Shown in pieces: positions 53,795 to 64,000 of a stretch of 64,000 nucleotides of DNA. The stretch covers positions 281,633,879 through 281,697,878 of the forward strand of contig CM068373.1 of assembly GCA_034769895.1 (NCBI GenBank). Direction: 5' to 3'. The notes beneath the pieces are model-generated. The model saw only the letters and a program-made list of their open reading frames with translations. It had not been told where the DNA came from and did not search any database. Numbering within the stretch: the first letter of the stretch is position 1; each line of letters opens with the position of its first letter. A program made the position numbers and the translations under genes. Origin of the DNA: Magicicada septendecula. Its lineage: Eukaryota; Arthropoda; Insecta; Hemiptera; Cicadidae.

Positions 53795-54076
53795 GCTGTA
53801 TCTTGGAAACAAGATACTAGGTGTATACAAGCCGGTGAAACAGTTCTTGAGGAGAGTGAAAAGTTGTTCCCTCCGCGAACACATTAGGAATGAAGTTGAG
53901 GATACACATATAAACGATAGGATTAGACAGTGCTCGTAGCAGTGGAAACATGAAATAGAAAGGATAAGCGACGGGTATCTAATAAAACAGTTAATCAATT
54001 ATAGACTCTAAAAACAAGAAGAGGTATAGATAGAGCAAGAATAAGGTAGCAGGACTCAAAGCGGAAGAACAGGCTG
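53795..54076 (+). pseudogene. LINE 3'-end fragment (family K)
   Basis: The reading gives VKQFLRRVKSCSLREHIRNE, then VEDTHINDRIRQCS, QWKHEIERISDGYLIKQLIN and, shifted, a basic RGIDRARIR-like end. It matches the usual C-terminal order but is a separate family. It abuts the next TIR element. Confidence 0.6.
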
Positions 54077-55232
54077 TAGGGGAGAGTGGGGGATTCAGCA
54101 CCGATCAGCGGGTAGCCCCGATCAGATCGGAAACGAGAGTATAGTACGCTGTAGCGATATCTGTTGAATGCTGAACTCTAGCCAGTTGCACAGTGAACTA
54201 ATTAAAAACGACCGCTAACTATTTCCGCCATTGTACTTGCAGTGAATTACAGAAGTGTGTTTTAGACAAATTTCTTCTTATTTCTTCACATCTTTAAAGC
54301 AACGTAATGACATTTTCACTTAAATTTGGAATTATTTAATTGTACAGATGTATTGTTAACGTTTTTAGCATTATTTGAATTCGTTATTTACGGTTTTAAA
54401 CTAACTTACTATAGTCTCAGGTTATAAAACTCAGTAGTGTACGCGGTGGAGTAGCACCGATCAGGTGAGTGGGGGAATGACTATCAACTGTAGCCTACTG
54501 AGTTACAACTGTACAACACCATACTGAGTTAAGTACTATTAAATACTAATGCGTTGCCCTTATATGTTCGTGATACTTTCCGTGGCGTAGCTAGGTTTTT
54601 TTTAGTTTTGTACTGATTAATAAAAACTTTTTTTATTATGGCGTATCTTAATTTAAAAGTTACCCTCGGAGACAAAGATTGTCAATATTAGTGTCTTTTG
54701 AATTAGAAACTATTATAATGTGTATTATACGAAAGATTGTTAGTAGGCCTATATAGAGAAAATATACACACAAAAATTAAATTGCATTATTTCCCACAAA
54801 AAATACACAGGTTATAGTACATTGGCTTATGAACTAAAAAAAACCTAATTTTTTAAATTTATTTTTATACTTAGAATGTAGTAAGGTCCATTTGTAGATA
54901 TAAGTAACATTCTAATGTATCTTCTATCAATATATCATTTGCTTTTTACATTGACAATTTTTTTTAGGTTTTTATTTTTTCCCATTTAATTTGCATAGGA
55001 AATCAACTGATCGTCATTACCCCGCGGGTGGGAGAATACCGATCAAAGCCCATTTTTTACTTTTTATCCAATAAGAAAGGCCCCTTTCAACTTTAACACG
55101 TACAGTGTATAACTAATAATCTGCTCTGTTATATCAACAATTTTTTACATTTGTTTTTAACTTTTAGCCAATTCTTCAATTTTTTATCGAATTTCTCCCT
55201 TAGGTGATCGGGGCTACCCCACTCTACCCTAA
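54077..55232. mobile_element. TIR element with recurring ACCGATCA motif
   Basis: The left end TAGGGGAGAGTGGGG and the right end (reverse complement TTAGGGTAGAGTGGGG) are inverted. GTAGCCCCGATCA lies inside both ends. CCGATCA or its complement recurs near 54102, 54118, 54458, 55040 and 55206. About 1156 bp, AT-rich inside, no transposase. It looks like a non-autonomous DNA transposon, superfamily unknown. Confidence 0.6.
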
Positions 55233-55399
55233 GCCTAAACCCTGAGATGCAGAAGGAGATGATTAAATTGTTCACAAAATAGCAACAGCAAATCAAAAAT
55301 GAACATTTTATAATCAAATGTTTTATAAAAACATATAATAACTTTATAAATAATTTTATATTTTTAAATACTGACTACTTGCTTGTGTTACAAAATACA

Positions 55400-55855
55400 G
55401 AATCTGATCTGAAAAATTCTATTTTTAGGCTTCATCAGATTTGCAAGCAAAACAATATAAAAATCTCTGCTATAAACAAAGGTATTGGCATTTCGAGACA
55501 AGGAACCAATAAGAACAAAAATAATGATTAATGGTAGATTTTAGAGCAGATGGGCCATTTTAATTATTTGGGAAATGATATTGGCTACGATAGGAATTAC
55601 GATGTTGATGTTAATTTAGGTAAGTTCCAGATGATCTGTGGGACAATCAACCGTATTTTTAGAAACAAGGTACGTCGATATACAAAATTAAAGTTCTGCA
55701 AAGTTATAGTAGTCCATATAGTGCCTTATGTGTATGAATTATGAAAATCAACCAAGGAACAAGACAATGAAATACAGGTCTCGTAAGTGGAATTCTTAAG
55801 GGGAGTTAAATGTTTTCTAAACTTAACCGTATAAAAAAATGAGAGCATAAGAGAA
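55400..55855 (+). pseudogene. LINE-F fragment
   Basis: Pieces FRLHQICKQNNIKISAINKG-like upstream, then HFNYLGNDIGYDRNYDVDVN and KFQMICGTINRIFRNKVRRY (55550-55744). Related to the 59.3-kb copy, which has the reverse transcriptase part. Stops follow. Confidence 0.65.
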
Positions 55856-55884
55856 AAGGTAAATTTTTGGCTTTTTTTAATGCA

Positions 55885-56210
55885 ATTTAATTACGGCTAG
55901 CGGCGCCTAGGTTATATTGGCGCCGGTCTAAACAGTCCTGTTCTATAGGTCCTCTTGCATTTATTGCATCTTCGACGTCCGTTTTCCATGAATGTTTAGG
56001 TCTTCCTTTTTCTTCTTCTAGAGCGTGGAGTAAATTCCCATACCTTCCTTGGCCATCTCTCATCCGAAATTCTTTTTAGGTGTCTGAACCAATTTAATCT
56101 TCTTGCCTCTATTGTTTCTATAATGTCAAGGTCAATTCACATCGCTTGTCTTATCTCTACATTTCTCACTCTATCTTAACTACATACATTTCTTCTCTAC
56201 ATTTCTCATT
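55885..56210 (-). pseudogene. LINE-M fragment, minus strand
   Basis: On the minus strand: VEIRQAM, then IDLDIIETIEARRLNWFRHL, KRISDERWPRKVWEFTPRSR and RRRKRKT, followed by a shifted tail (SWKTDVEDAINARG). A typical LINE C-terminal order over about 100 residues with one stop and one shift. Confidence 0.65.
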
Positions 56211-56214
56211 TTTT

Positions 56215-56420
56215 AATTTAAATGACAAACTAAAAGATTACAAATAACTGTGGAAAAAATAGTTAGAAAGAATGTCACATTCTAGACTGTCCAAACAAGT
56301 CTGGAAATGCAAAATAGAAGGTGTGCGGGTAGAGGAAGAGAATGGCTGGAGGATGGTTGAAGGGCCAACATTCAACAACTTGCCTATGCCGTGGTGTGAA
56401 GATAATGATGATGACTTCAG
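56215..56420 (+). pseudogene. Short LINE 3' end
   Basis: The reading RMSHSRLSKQVWKCKIEGVR, then GREREWLEDG-like text in a shifted frame, and a GATAATGATGATGAC tail. Family unassigned. Confidence 0.5.
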
Positions 56421-56439
56421 TATTTTTGAATGAGATTAA

Positions 56440-56780
56440 ACACGGTGTGAGTACGTAAGAAAATATTAACATACCATATTAACGGTACTTGCGGGAGACG
56501 GTTGGAGTACATATGGGACAGGACGCCAGTTATGTTATATGGTAGGCAGAACATCGCAGGCAGGCTACATACACACAAGCCAGTACAGTAAGTAAACAAT
56601 GTTGCAGTATCGGCCGGCCAAGGTAAACACCCAGTTAATGGGGCAACAAGCCGCTATTCAAATCGCTAACTACTGCAAGCTATGTATGTAAACATTGGAA
56701 TGGCATGCTATAGTAATTACAGTTAAATGCTCAGCGTGTTTACGTCTGCTACGCATATTTGAATAACAGTTGCTACCTAT
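56440..56780. other. Unrecognised stretch
   Basis: Nothing recognised. Confidence 0.35.
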
Positions 56781-56784
56781 AATT

Positions 56785-57405
56785 GACTTATTTCCAGGCT
56801 ATTAGGCCGTGGTCAACTGCTGCCGCTGCGAACAGACGTTTCTGTCTCTCCGCTACAGGCCACCTTCACTGTAAGAACGATTTGGAAACAGGCACCCGAT
56901 CTTCACCAGTTAACCACATTACTGTGGCAAGAGAACAGTACCTTTTGTGGCACAGTATCTTTTGGCCACAGTACTGCGTTTAACTGGCGAAGACCGTGTC
57001 GGTTACCGAACTGTTCTCACAGTGAAGATGGTCTGTAGCGGAGAGACTGAAGCGGCAGGAGTGGACCACGGCCTAATAGCCCGGAGGTAAATCAATTATA
57101 TTCTATAGCTTGACGAATATGAAAAAATGCCATCACCAATTTCAGTACGCGCAGAGTAGAAAATTAATTCTCCTCGCTCTCCCACTTTCTCTGTCTTACA
57201 CTCACCTTCCCTTCCTAATCAACGGGGCACGTTGTATAGTTCACATACGGTGTTCGGTGAGTGAATGACCTCTTCCACACAGTTGCCTTGTGTCACGTGA
57301 CTTCCTTCTGTAAACGTGACAATTGTGCCAAAAATGTATGTTCTGCGCAGGTCGTTTTCAACTTTGTATACCTATAACACAGTTGACGCCGGCCGTGAAA
57401 GCCTC
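56785..57405 (+). mobile_element. Fold-back hammerhead-type element with an internal insertion
   Basis: Arms from about 56792 (CCAGGCTATTAGGCCGTGGTC) to 57090 (GTGGACCACGGCCTAATAGC). CAGTGAAGATGGTCTGTAGC and GCGGAGAGACTGAAGCGG (57000-57054) mark a decayed core. The tail GACGCCGGCCGTGAAAGCCT (57384-57403) lies about 280 bp beyond the arm instead of about 20, so about 260 bp was inserted between arm and tail. ACCTATA near 56775 and 57368 may relate to that. Confidence 0.6.
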
Positions 57406-57711
57406 AGGTATAGATATGCTACATAGATTACAGTGTTAGGAATTCAAAGATAAATTATAGAGGAGGTTTTTATATAGATGATAACACCATATTGAAATTA
57501 ATTCTATACCAGACTGCAATCAGAAAGGCAAAAGGTGAGTTGTAAACAGGCCTACATCAAGTACAACTAATGAGCAATAAACATAAGTGAAGAAGAATAT
57601 CCATCTTTAAAACAAAAATTATGGATTTCTTGGGAATGCATCCCATAGGAGTTATGATTGTCTTAAACAAAAAAAAAAAACATTGGAACACGTTAGCCAT
57701 TTTAGATGTTT

Positions 57712-58231
57712 CTTCTTCACCACTACAGCCCAACGTAAGCCTATGGGAGACTTCTAACACTAATCTCCTCCAAAGTATTCTGTCCATTGCCATGCCATTG
57801 TAACCCCTCACATCCATTCTTTTGATATGCTCTAGCACATCATCAAAACATTTTATCCTAGGTCGGCGCCTCTTTCTGTTTTTATAGACTTGCGACCTCA
57901 GGATTTTCTTTGGCATACGCTGATCATCCATCCGCTCTAGGTGAATTGGGCATTGTAATTGTTGAGCCTTTATGAATCTTAGTGTCTTCATGATTCAATG
58001 AGCCTGGTTATTTCTTATTCTCTATTTGTCATCTTCTTCAACCAGACTATAAATACGTCTTACAATTTTTCTTTCTTAGTGTTAATTGTTCCTTTTTTAT
58101 CAGTGTCTATGTCTCGCCTTCATAAGTAACAACTGCTCTGATAAGTGTCTTATATATTTTCATTTTTCTGTTCGAAATAATGAGTTTGCTACTCAGTAGT
58201 TTAATGTTTCTATAATATGCCCAATTTCGTA
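57712..58231 (-). mobile_element. LINE-E copy with 13-bp target duplication
   Basis: ATTTTAGATGTTT (57699-57711) and ATTTTAGGTGTTT (58232-58244) differ at one base. On the minus strand 57991-57700 is open: IHLERMDDQRMPKKILRSQ, then YKNRKRRRPRIKCFDDVLEH, MDRILWRRLVLEVSHRLTLG and CSGEEETSK running into a GAAGAAGAAAC tail. Upstream, shifted, are ISNRKMKIYKTLIRAVVTY and TLRKKN. It is the C-terminal half of the LINE-E protein. Confidence 0.7.
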
Positions 58232-58329
58232 ATTTTAGGTGTTTAGGATGCAATAAACCCTATTATTACAGTAAAACTCTAAACAGAAATTATCTAATTT
58301 TTAATAAAATATGCGGCTTATGTTTTTAA

Positions 58330-58560
58330 ATATATTCCAAAAAGTAGAATATTCTGAAATTTTATAAAATGCTAGCAGTACCCACGCTTTTGTACGACAG
58401 TAAAATATGAGTTAAGCACAAGAGAGAAGCATACAGACTGGAAAGATGAAGTTTTTAAGAAGAGCCAAAGGATGTAACTAGAGAGATATTATAACAAACA
58501 AAAAGAACTTTGAAAGTTTAGTTTAAATTAAAAAAATAAATGAATTAAATAAAATGAGTA
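58330..58560 (+). pseudogene. Short LINE fragment, unassigned
   Basis: Reading ILKFYKMLAVPTLLYDSKI, then a shifted YRLERMKFLRRAKGCN-like piece. Related text (PENKKKDILAQQGIADEDE) appears near 58815-58875, so the element may extend that far with a gap. Confidence 0.5.
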
Positions 58561-58879
58561 TTTGTAAAGTATATTATAAAATAGATTTTCTTTATATTTA
58601 TAAAGCATATTAGAAAATAGATTAGGCCTACCGTTAAAAGCAAGAACACATAAAACAAAAGGAACATAAAACGTAGATCGACAGAGAAAAAGATTGGACC
58701 TATAGTAATGGGCAACACTGCCTACAACTTTGAGTGGAACGAAGAATGAAGAAATAACATTAGTGTAGTATGTGCGTTGGAAATCGAGAAGGCACGATGC
58801 AATCAAATAATTGCCAGAGAACAAGAAGAAAGACATACTGGCTCAGCAAGGAATAGCAGACGAAGATGAATTTTGTTAA

Positions 58880-59250
58880 AAAATATGTTTTAAATGAGTT
58901 AATCTTCATCTGCCAATAAAGGAAAGAAAACAGTAACATTTTGAATGTCACGGCGTAGCTGTTTGGTGGTGGTGGTCATTAATCACTTGGCGGTGTCCGG
59001 TCTGGGACGTGACAACAAGCAAGCTGTGAGACCGAATGGGACTCAGTTACTGATGCGTGTAATGGCCGTGATAGAGTATAAAGTCTCGAGAGTTAATTTA
59101 TTGAACACCAAACATTTTGGCAGCATGCAGCATTCAACTCCAACAATAACTGAAACCGAGTATAGAATCCGCCACGTGCAACTGACTAATTTTAAATTTA
59201 GCACGTGATTACAATATACTAAATTACATTATTGTTATTCTGTCTTATTA
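58880..59250. other. Unrecognised stretch
   Basis: Includes GGTGGTGGTGGTCATTAATC near 58962, vaguely like a fold-back marker, but no arms were found. Confidence 0.3.
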
Positions 59251-59254
59251 TTAT

Positions 59255-59885
59255 AAAGATACTATGTAGCTCTTTCGTTGACTTTGACAAGGTCTTTGAT
59301 AGAGTAGATAGAAATTTCTGTGGAAAATATTAGAAGAACGAGGATACCCAAAACAACTTATAAGAACTACGCAATGGCTATATAATGGAACAAGAATAGC
59401 TGATAAAAAATAATTGTAGGATATCTCAACAAATATCTGCCGGTCAAGGTGTTAGACAAGGGTGCCGTATATCATCTACTCTTTTTAACATTTATATTGA
59501 CGATCTGGCTAGGAAATGGAAACATCTAGTGAACCCTGGTATTAAGTTATCACAAGACAGATATTTGAATGTGGTGTTATGTGATGACGACTTGCTTGTA
59601 CTTCAAAATAGAGAATTTGGTTTGCAAAAATCTGTTTTAAGATTCGCCAGATTTGAGAAAATCTGTTTTAAGCTTTATCAGATTTGCAAACAATGCAATA
59701 TAAAAGTCTCTACTATAAAAACAAAGGTAATGGCATTTCGAGGTAAGGAGCCAATAAGAACATAAATAATGATTAGTGATTGAATTCTAGAACAGCTGAG
59801 GCATTTAATTATTTGGGAAGTACTATTGGGTATGATAGAAAGTAAGATATGTATGTTAAGTCAGGTAAGTTTCAGACGATCTATC
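59255..59885 (+). pseudogene. LINE-F with reverse-transcriptase motifs
   Basis: In order: FVDFDKVFDRVDR (motif A, about 59275), a GQGVRQGCRISSTLFNIYID stretch (motif B, 59440-59505) and LCDDDLLVLQ (motif C, Y-A changed to L-C, 59577-59606). QICKQCNIKVSTIKTKVMAF follows. A 30-bp duplication near 59619-59690 (AAAATCTGTTTTAAG) adds residues. Several frameshifts make it inactive. Confidence 0.7.
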
Positions 59886-59889
59886 TACA

Positions 59890-60255
59890 TGTCTGCCTTA
59901 TTAAATAAACTACCGTCTACATGAAACAATTCGTTTACCTAGTACAGGTTCATTTACCTTTGTTAGTTTGTCATCTACAAACCACTAAGAACTGAACCTT
60001 TGATAACAGACATAAGTAATGCAGATAGGCTAACTACGAATAAAAATTAAAAGTAACAAGGGTGAAGATGTACAACAATGCACAATAACAACAATCCTTT
60101 CACTAATCCAATATGTGAACAGTTCTGTACGTACACATTACGTGGTTCATCTGCTCCAAGCTTGTGTAAACAATATTTTCCACTTGCAAACTCCCAAGTT
60201 TTTTCTAGCCTACACAAATTAATTCTTAAGCTTCAACAGTTCTACACAGCCGGCT
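59890..60255. other. Unrecognised stretch
   Basis: No gene. A frame through 60078-60458 runs on into the fold-back element and is not trusted. Confidence 0.35.
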
Positions 60256-60259
60256 TCAA

Positions 60260-60442
60260 CATCAGTCGGGGTATTAGGCTGATAATACGTGGTCCTCAGT
60301 TCTCCTTACTGACAAGCGTTTCAATAGTCTCTACCTCGTCTCTGAGGTGCCAATCTAGACACTTCGGTGATGGAGCTGAAATGTTTGTCAATAACGACAA
60401 CTGTGGACCACGGCCTTTCAGACCGGCTGATAATAATAATTT
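60260..60442 (+). mobile_element. Small decayed fold-back hammerhead-type element
   Basis: Left: GGGGTATTAGGCTGATAATA then CGTGGTCC. Right: GTGGACCACGGCCTTTCAGA. GGTGATGGAGCTGAAATGTTT near 60364 is a strongly changed core. Confidence 0.45.
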
Positions 60443-60546
60443 CAACTACACAAATTAGGTTTATGTGTAAGTAATGAGGGAAAAAAGAAAAGAAAAACAA
60501 AAAAGAAATCATTATAACTTTAACAGTAATTGAGAAGTGTAACAAT

Positions 60547-60548
<2 letters not shown>

Positions 60549-60631
<83 letters not shown>
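60549..60631. repeat. (AG)n microsatellite
   Basis: About 41 uninterrupted AG units. Confidence 0.95.
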
Positions 60632-60633
<2 letters not shown>

Positions 60634-60639
60634 ACATAT

Positions 60640-61270
60640 CAAACTGAAAATTTACATATAGATTGTAGGCCTACAAGTTTGCAAAATTCAGCTATTGAAA
60701 AGAAATCGTAAAACATGCATGGCGGTTCACATCTCGTTGTGTCAGGAAAGCAGAAATGTCAAACGTTTTTCTCCGTTTTAAATTTATCAGCAATTTATTA
60801 ATTTCGCGCATGAGTAAATTTTTTGCAGCTTATCTGCTTGCATGTGGGCACTGTTTGATAGTGGTTAGTTTCATCAGTTTTTTGAAATATACTGATTCCA
60901 TAGACATGTGAAATTCGTTTCAGTTGTATAAAATAATATTTTATGCTTTAGCGGACTGGTTTATTGGTCACTGCAGATCGTTTCAATCCGCTTTTCTTCT
61001 TTGGTAACGTGTGGTTATAAATTTTTGTTTTAGTATTATAGTAAATACTACATGCTGACCTCCTGTATTAATAATTTAAAGATTGTGTCTTATAATTTTG
61101 TATCTGGTAAAGGTTATTATATATAATAAACTATTGAAAGTTGTATGTGTGTTTTGAAACTCGCTAGTACACTGTGCAAATTAACGAAAAATATAATGGT
61201 GGGGTTGTAAGTGGCAAATCTGAATAAGTATAATTTTTACATTATAAAGTTGTAAGTATAAAATGTTTTT
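60640..61270. other. AT-rich stretch with no gene seen
   Basis: Nothing recognised. Confidence 0.4.
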
Positions 61271-61273
61271 TAG

Positions 61274-61545
61274 ACGGCAGGAACTGAATGTTTTGAGTAT
61301 ACTCAACAGAATCGCCTAGTATCGACTGAGTTGGTGGCAACATCTTTGCCGAATGGATGACTGCTGCATTTCCAAACAACTATGAAACTATAAGTCGAGG
61401 GGACGGAGAGGTTTGGGAGGTGCGAGGAACCGCTGCCGAAAAGACAGATTAGCCTGAGATGATCGAAGAAGCGTTGAAGTAACCACCTGTAGTCTATCTG
61501 CTTGCAACCGGAACAAACTATTTTTGGTTTTTGGTTAAATGATAA
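61274..61545 (+). pseudogene. LINE-A 3'-end fragment
   Basis: Reading RQELNVLSILNRIA, then shifted HLCRMDDCCISKQL and a 3' end with CTTGCAACCGGAACAAAC. A 40-bp extra segment near 61437-61470 (AAAAGACAGATTAGCCTG) breaks the usual order. Confidence 0.6.
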
Positions 61546-61734
61546 TGATGGTAACCAAGTCTTTTTGATAAATTAAAACTAATAAAAAACTCATTTCAAT
61601 TTAAACTTATATTTGAATATTGTATATTCAATATAAATATACAATTTATATTCAATTGTATGATTGAATATTATTCTTATAGAAATCAAGTATCCGTGAT
61701 AATTTTAAATCAATGGAATAGTAGTGTTCCGTAA

Positions 61735-61915
61735 TACAGAACGTTCTACAAGTATCTCGGCAATCCCAGCAGATCCCAGCTGATATATGTGTGTGTACAT
61801 ATTGCTGCTACTTTGAGATGAAAGGCAATTACGTGACACTTATCATGCGTCACCAATCGAGGCTATTCCAGAACCGGTCGGCGTACTGTGTTCAAGGCCA
61901 GATCGGTGGTTATGT
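61735..61915 (+). mobile_element. Possible truncated LTR-1
   Basis: TTCCGTAATACAGAACGTTC resembles the LTR-1 start at 21021 (ACGCAATACGGAACGTTC), and TGTTCAAGGCCAGATCGG resembles its conserved AAGGCCGCG block. The right half is absent. Confidence 0.35.
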
Positions 61916-61919
61916 ATGG

Positions 61920-62215
61920 TTATGAATAAACACAAACATAAACACGCGCAGTCTAATGTGGCTCGGGACGGGGGGAGGAGATGGGGAATCAAAGAGTTCT
62001 AAAAAACAGTGATGGTCACGGAGGCAAAGGGAAGCCGTTATGTAGAGGCCCGAGGCTGTGATATCAGGACGATGTCGATGCCGATTGGCGTAAGTTGGGG
62101 ATCTGCAACTGATGGCGTCTGGTGACATCCATAGACGAATGGCGGACACAAATAATTGACAAAGTCCTCCTGGTTCTTGACGCCACGTGGCTGTAGCGCC
62201 AATTAAGTGACTAAG
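61920..62215. other. GC-richer unrecognised stretch
   Basis: A minus-strand frame (61910-62230) has no known motif. Confidence 0.3.
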
Positions 62216-62221
62216 TTTAGC

Positions 62222-63040
62222 GTATGGCATTCAGAGGGAAGCAACCGGTAAGAACTAAGATAGTTATAGATGAATGGAAAGATTATGGAACAAGTCCAGC
62301 ATTTCAATTACTTGGAATGTTACGTTACACATGGAACAGAAATTGATCTGAATGAAAAATTAAACAAATTTAGGAATATCTGTGGAACAAATCATAGATA
62401 CCTTAAAATTAAAACAAAGAAGGAAACAAGAATGAGGTTTTTAAACACTGTAGCGGTACCAGTTTTGATGTATTGAGATGAGGCCAAAGTTATGACAGAA
62501 AGAGACAAAGCAAAGATTCGGGCAGCGGAGATGAAGTTTACGAGGAGTAGTCTAGGCTGTACCATTCTTTAAAGAAAAGAGAACACAAAACGACAAGGTT
62601 GGAATTACAAAGGCTGCTAATTCAAATAACAAGATGAACAATGACGGAGTATTGCACTATTGCACGTGGAGAGTGGCGATAAGTTACATAAATAAGGTAA
62701 GACTAATATTTAAATATTTAAGTCGTGGCTTAGGAATTGAAAATAGTTGAAACGTAGTGGTTTAGGGCTTGAAAATGTTGGAAACACTGGAAGGTTTTGT
62801 CCGGAACTTGACAAGTAGCTGTTCTGCAAGTAAACACGACAAGGTTGGAAAAGGCGGTGGTGTGAACATTTGGGAAGAATGGCGACTAACAGGATTACAA
62901 ATGGAACGGAATTCCAATTCCAAATTCCAATTCTAGCAATGGAATACAGATCGGTGGGGAAGAAAGATGTAGGACGGTCGAGAGAGAAGTGGGTCCCGAA
63001 AGAGGTTCAGGATGAACCTAATCTTTGAGGTTCATGATGA
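62222..63040 (+). pseudogene. LINE fragment related to LINE-B
   Basis: Reading MAFRGKQPVRTKIVID, then HFNYLECYVTHGTEIDLNEK, KFRNICGTNHRYLKIK and AEMKFTRSSLG; after 62850 RRWCEHLGRM-like text, GKKDVGRSREKWVPKEVQDE and the tail. A 232-bp stretch (62605-62836) flanked by a 14-bp direct repeat lies between the halves. Confidence 0.6.
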
Positions 63041-63135
63041 AGTTTAGCCTGTACACGACAGAAAGTTAGTAGATTTCTTCGAATATGGGCGCTGCCGCCG
63101 CCACCACAAAGTTAGAATTTTTCACATCCTACAAT

Positions 63136-63778
63136 CAGTGCCGGGTGTAAGCATAGGATATACAGGCTGCAGCCTAAAGGGGCCCACAAGAAGGTCCGCA
63201 CCGCAGACAAAAAGAAAAAAGAAGGAGCATTGAGCTTCCATAAAATTATTTGGCTCGTGTTTCAGGGAACGGTAGACGTTATTATGGGATAAGGTGGTAA
63301 TATAAGTCATGTTAGGGGCCAAGAGTGCGCATTTAAATTTTAAATTCATTTTAAACTTTTCTCATTGCCCTGAAACTCGTTATATTTTTACAGAAATATC
63401 ATGAATCTCTTAAGAGGTTTGACATTGTTTTAGTGTCGTTTGGAAATCAGTTGTTTTTATTTTTCTTACATGTTTATTCTGTTTAGGGCGTTTTATGTGT
63501 AGTACAAAACGAGTACATTCTTTTGTTATTATTATCGTACTTTCCAGAATACCACTGTACACTGAGATACCTTGAAACCGTTGATTGTTTAACACAGAAT
63601 TGAAAATTTAAAAAAAAAGTGTATCCCAATTTAATTTGTACACTTAACATTGATTTTATTTTCAGTTCTGGAAGATATACATTTCTAAATTGTTCAAAGG
63701 AGGGACCCGGACACCCCGGTAGTTAGGGACCGGCACCACGTGTTCAGCCTAGGGGCCTACTAACTCTAAATCCGTCTA
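63136..63778. mobile_element. Possible hAT-like non-autonomous element
   Basis: The left end CAGTGCCGGGTGTAAGC with GCCTAAAGGGGCCC and the right end GGGGCCTACTAACTCTAAATCCG resemble inverted ends of hAT-type elements in insects (CAGTGCCGGATTTA, GGGCCC). The right terminus is decayed and no 8-bp duplication was found. Tentative. Confidence 0.3.
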
Positions 63779-63789
63779 TATCTATATAG

Positions 63790-64000
63790 ATTTTATATTT
63801 ATTAATTTCAAATGACATTTTTAAAAGGGAGAATATGGATTTTATATTTATTAATTTCAAATGACATTTTTAAAAGGGAGAATATGGATTTTATATTTAT
63901 TAATTTCAAATGACATTTTTAAAAGGGAGAATATAGATTTTATATTTATTAATTTCAAATAATATTTTTTTTAAAGCAGAAAATATAAATGTTATATTTA
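63790..64000. repeat. Tandem repeat of 49 bp, continuing past the window
   Basis: TTTTATATTTATTAATTTCA starts at 63791, 63840, 63889 and 63938, an exact 49-bp period. The first three units are almost identical; the fourth carries changes. It runs off the right edge. Confidence 0.9.

Noticed and set aside
60078-60458. 126-codon open frame
   Set aside because: Its second half is a fold-back element on the plus strand, and the first half shows no conserved motif.
63790-64000. CRISPR-like array
   Set aside because: The repeats are contiguous with no unique spacers, and the rest of the window is insect-like.

Overview
This window looks like repeat-dense intergenic DNA from a large insect genome. 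The LINE 3'-end proteins here (for example EMRFLRHVAGYTLHD) resemble those common in cockroach and termite genomes, so Blattodea is my best guess. That is inference from protein style, not a search. I found no convincing host gene, tRNA or rRNA. Nearly every recognisable stretch is a mobile-element relic, many of them nested.

Layout. 1-9.3 kb: fold-back elements FB-A, FB-C and FB-B, a MULE-like transposase fragment, a duplicated LINE 3' end, and a minus-strand LINE with a 13-bp target duplication. 9.3-18.6 kb: LINE-A inserted in LINE-J, LINE-C, LINE-B, a composite LTR holding a second LTR, and a mariner remnant. 18.8-24.1 kb: a solo LTR, a second FB-A copy, and another LTR interrupted by a 2.6-kb LTR-like element. 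24.4-29.4 kb: a minus-strand ribozyme-like element split by a 581-bp retroposon, a solo LTR with a clear core promoter, and microsatellites. 29.7-33 kb: the best-preserved element, a Penelope-like element (PLE) with a reverse transcriptase (YVDD), a GIY-YIG endonuclease, inverted pLTR arms and two hammerhead-like motifs. 33-49 kb: LINE, mariner and Mutator relics, a duplicated segment around an FB-B copy, LTRs and more fold-back elements. 49-64 kb: a three-unit tandem array, a TIR transposon with a C2H2 zinc-finger ORF inserted in a fold-back element, a second TIR element, many LINE ends and a 49-bp satellite running off the right edge.

The strongest signal is a set of about a dozen dispersed, mostly palindromic elements of 0.2-0.9 kb. 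They carry a hammerhead-ribozyme-like core (CTGANGA, one base, stem II, GAAAC-GTH), share a terminal motif and a one-sided 3' tail, and in three cases have perfect 12-13 bp target duplications. The PLE carries the same core, in one place inside its last codons. This suggests the fold-back elements are non-autonomous, ribozyme-bearing retroelements (retrozyme-like) mobilised by PLE or LINE machinery. A second theme is that (GAA)n, (GAG)n and (AATAAG)n arrays here grow directly from LINE 3' ends.

All readings were made by eye. Element edges are approximate unless a target duplication is given.
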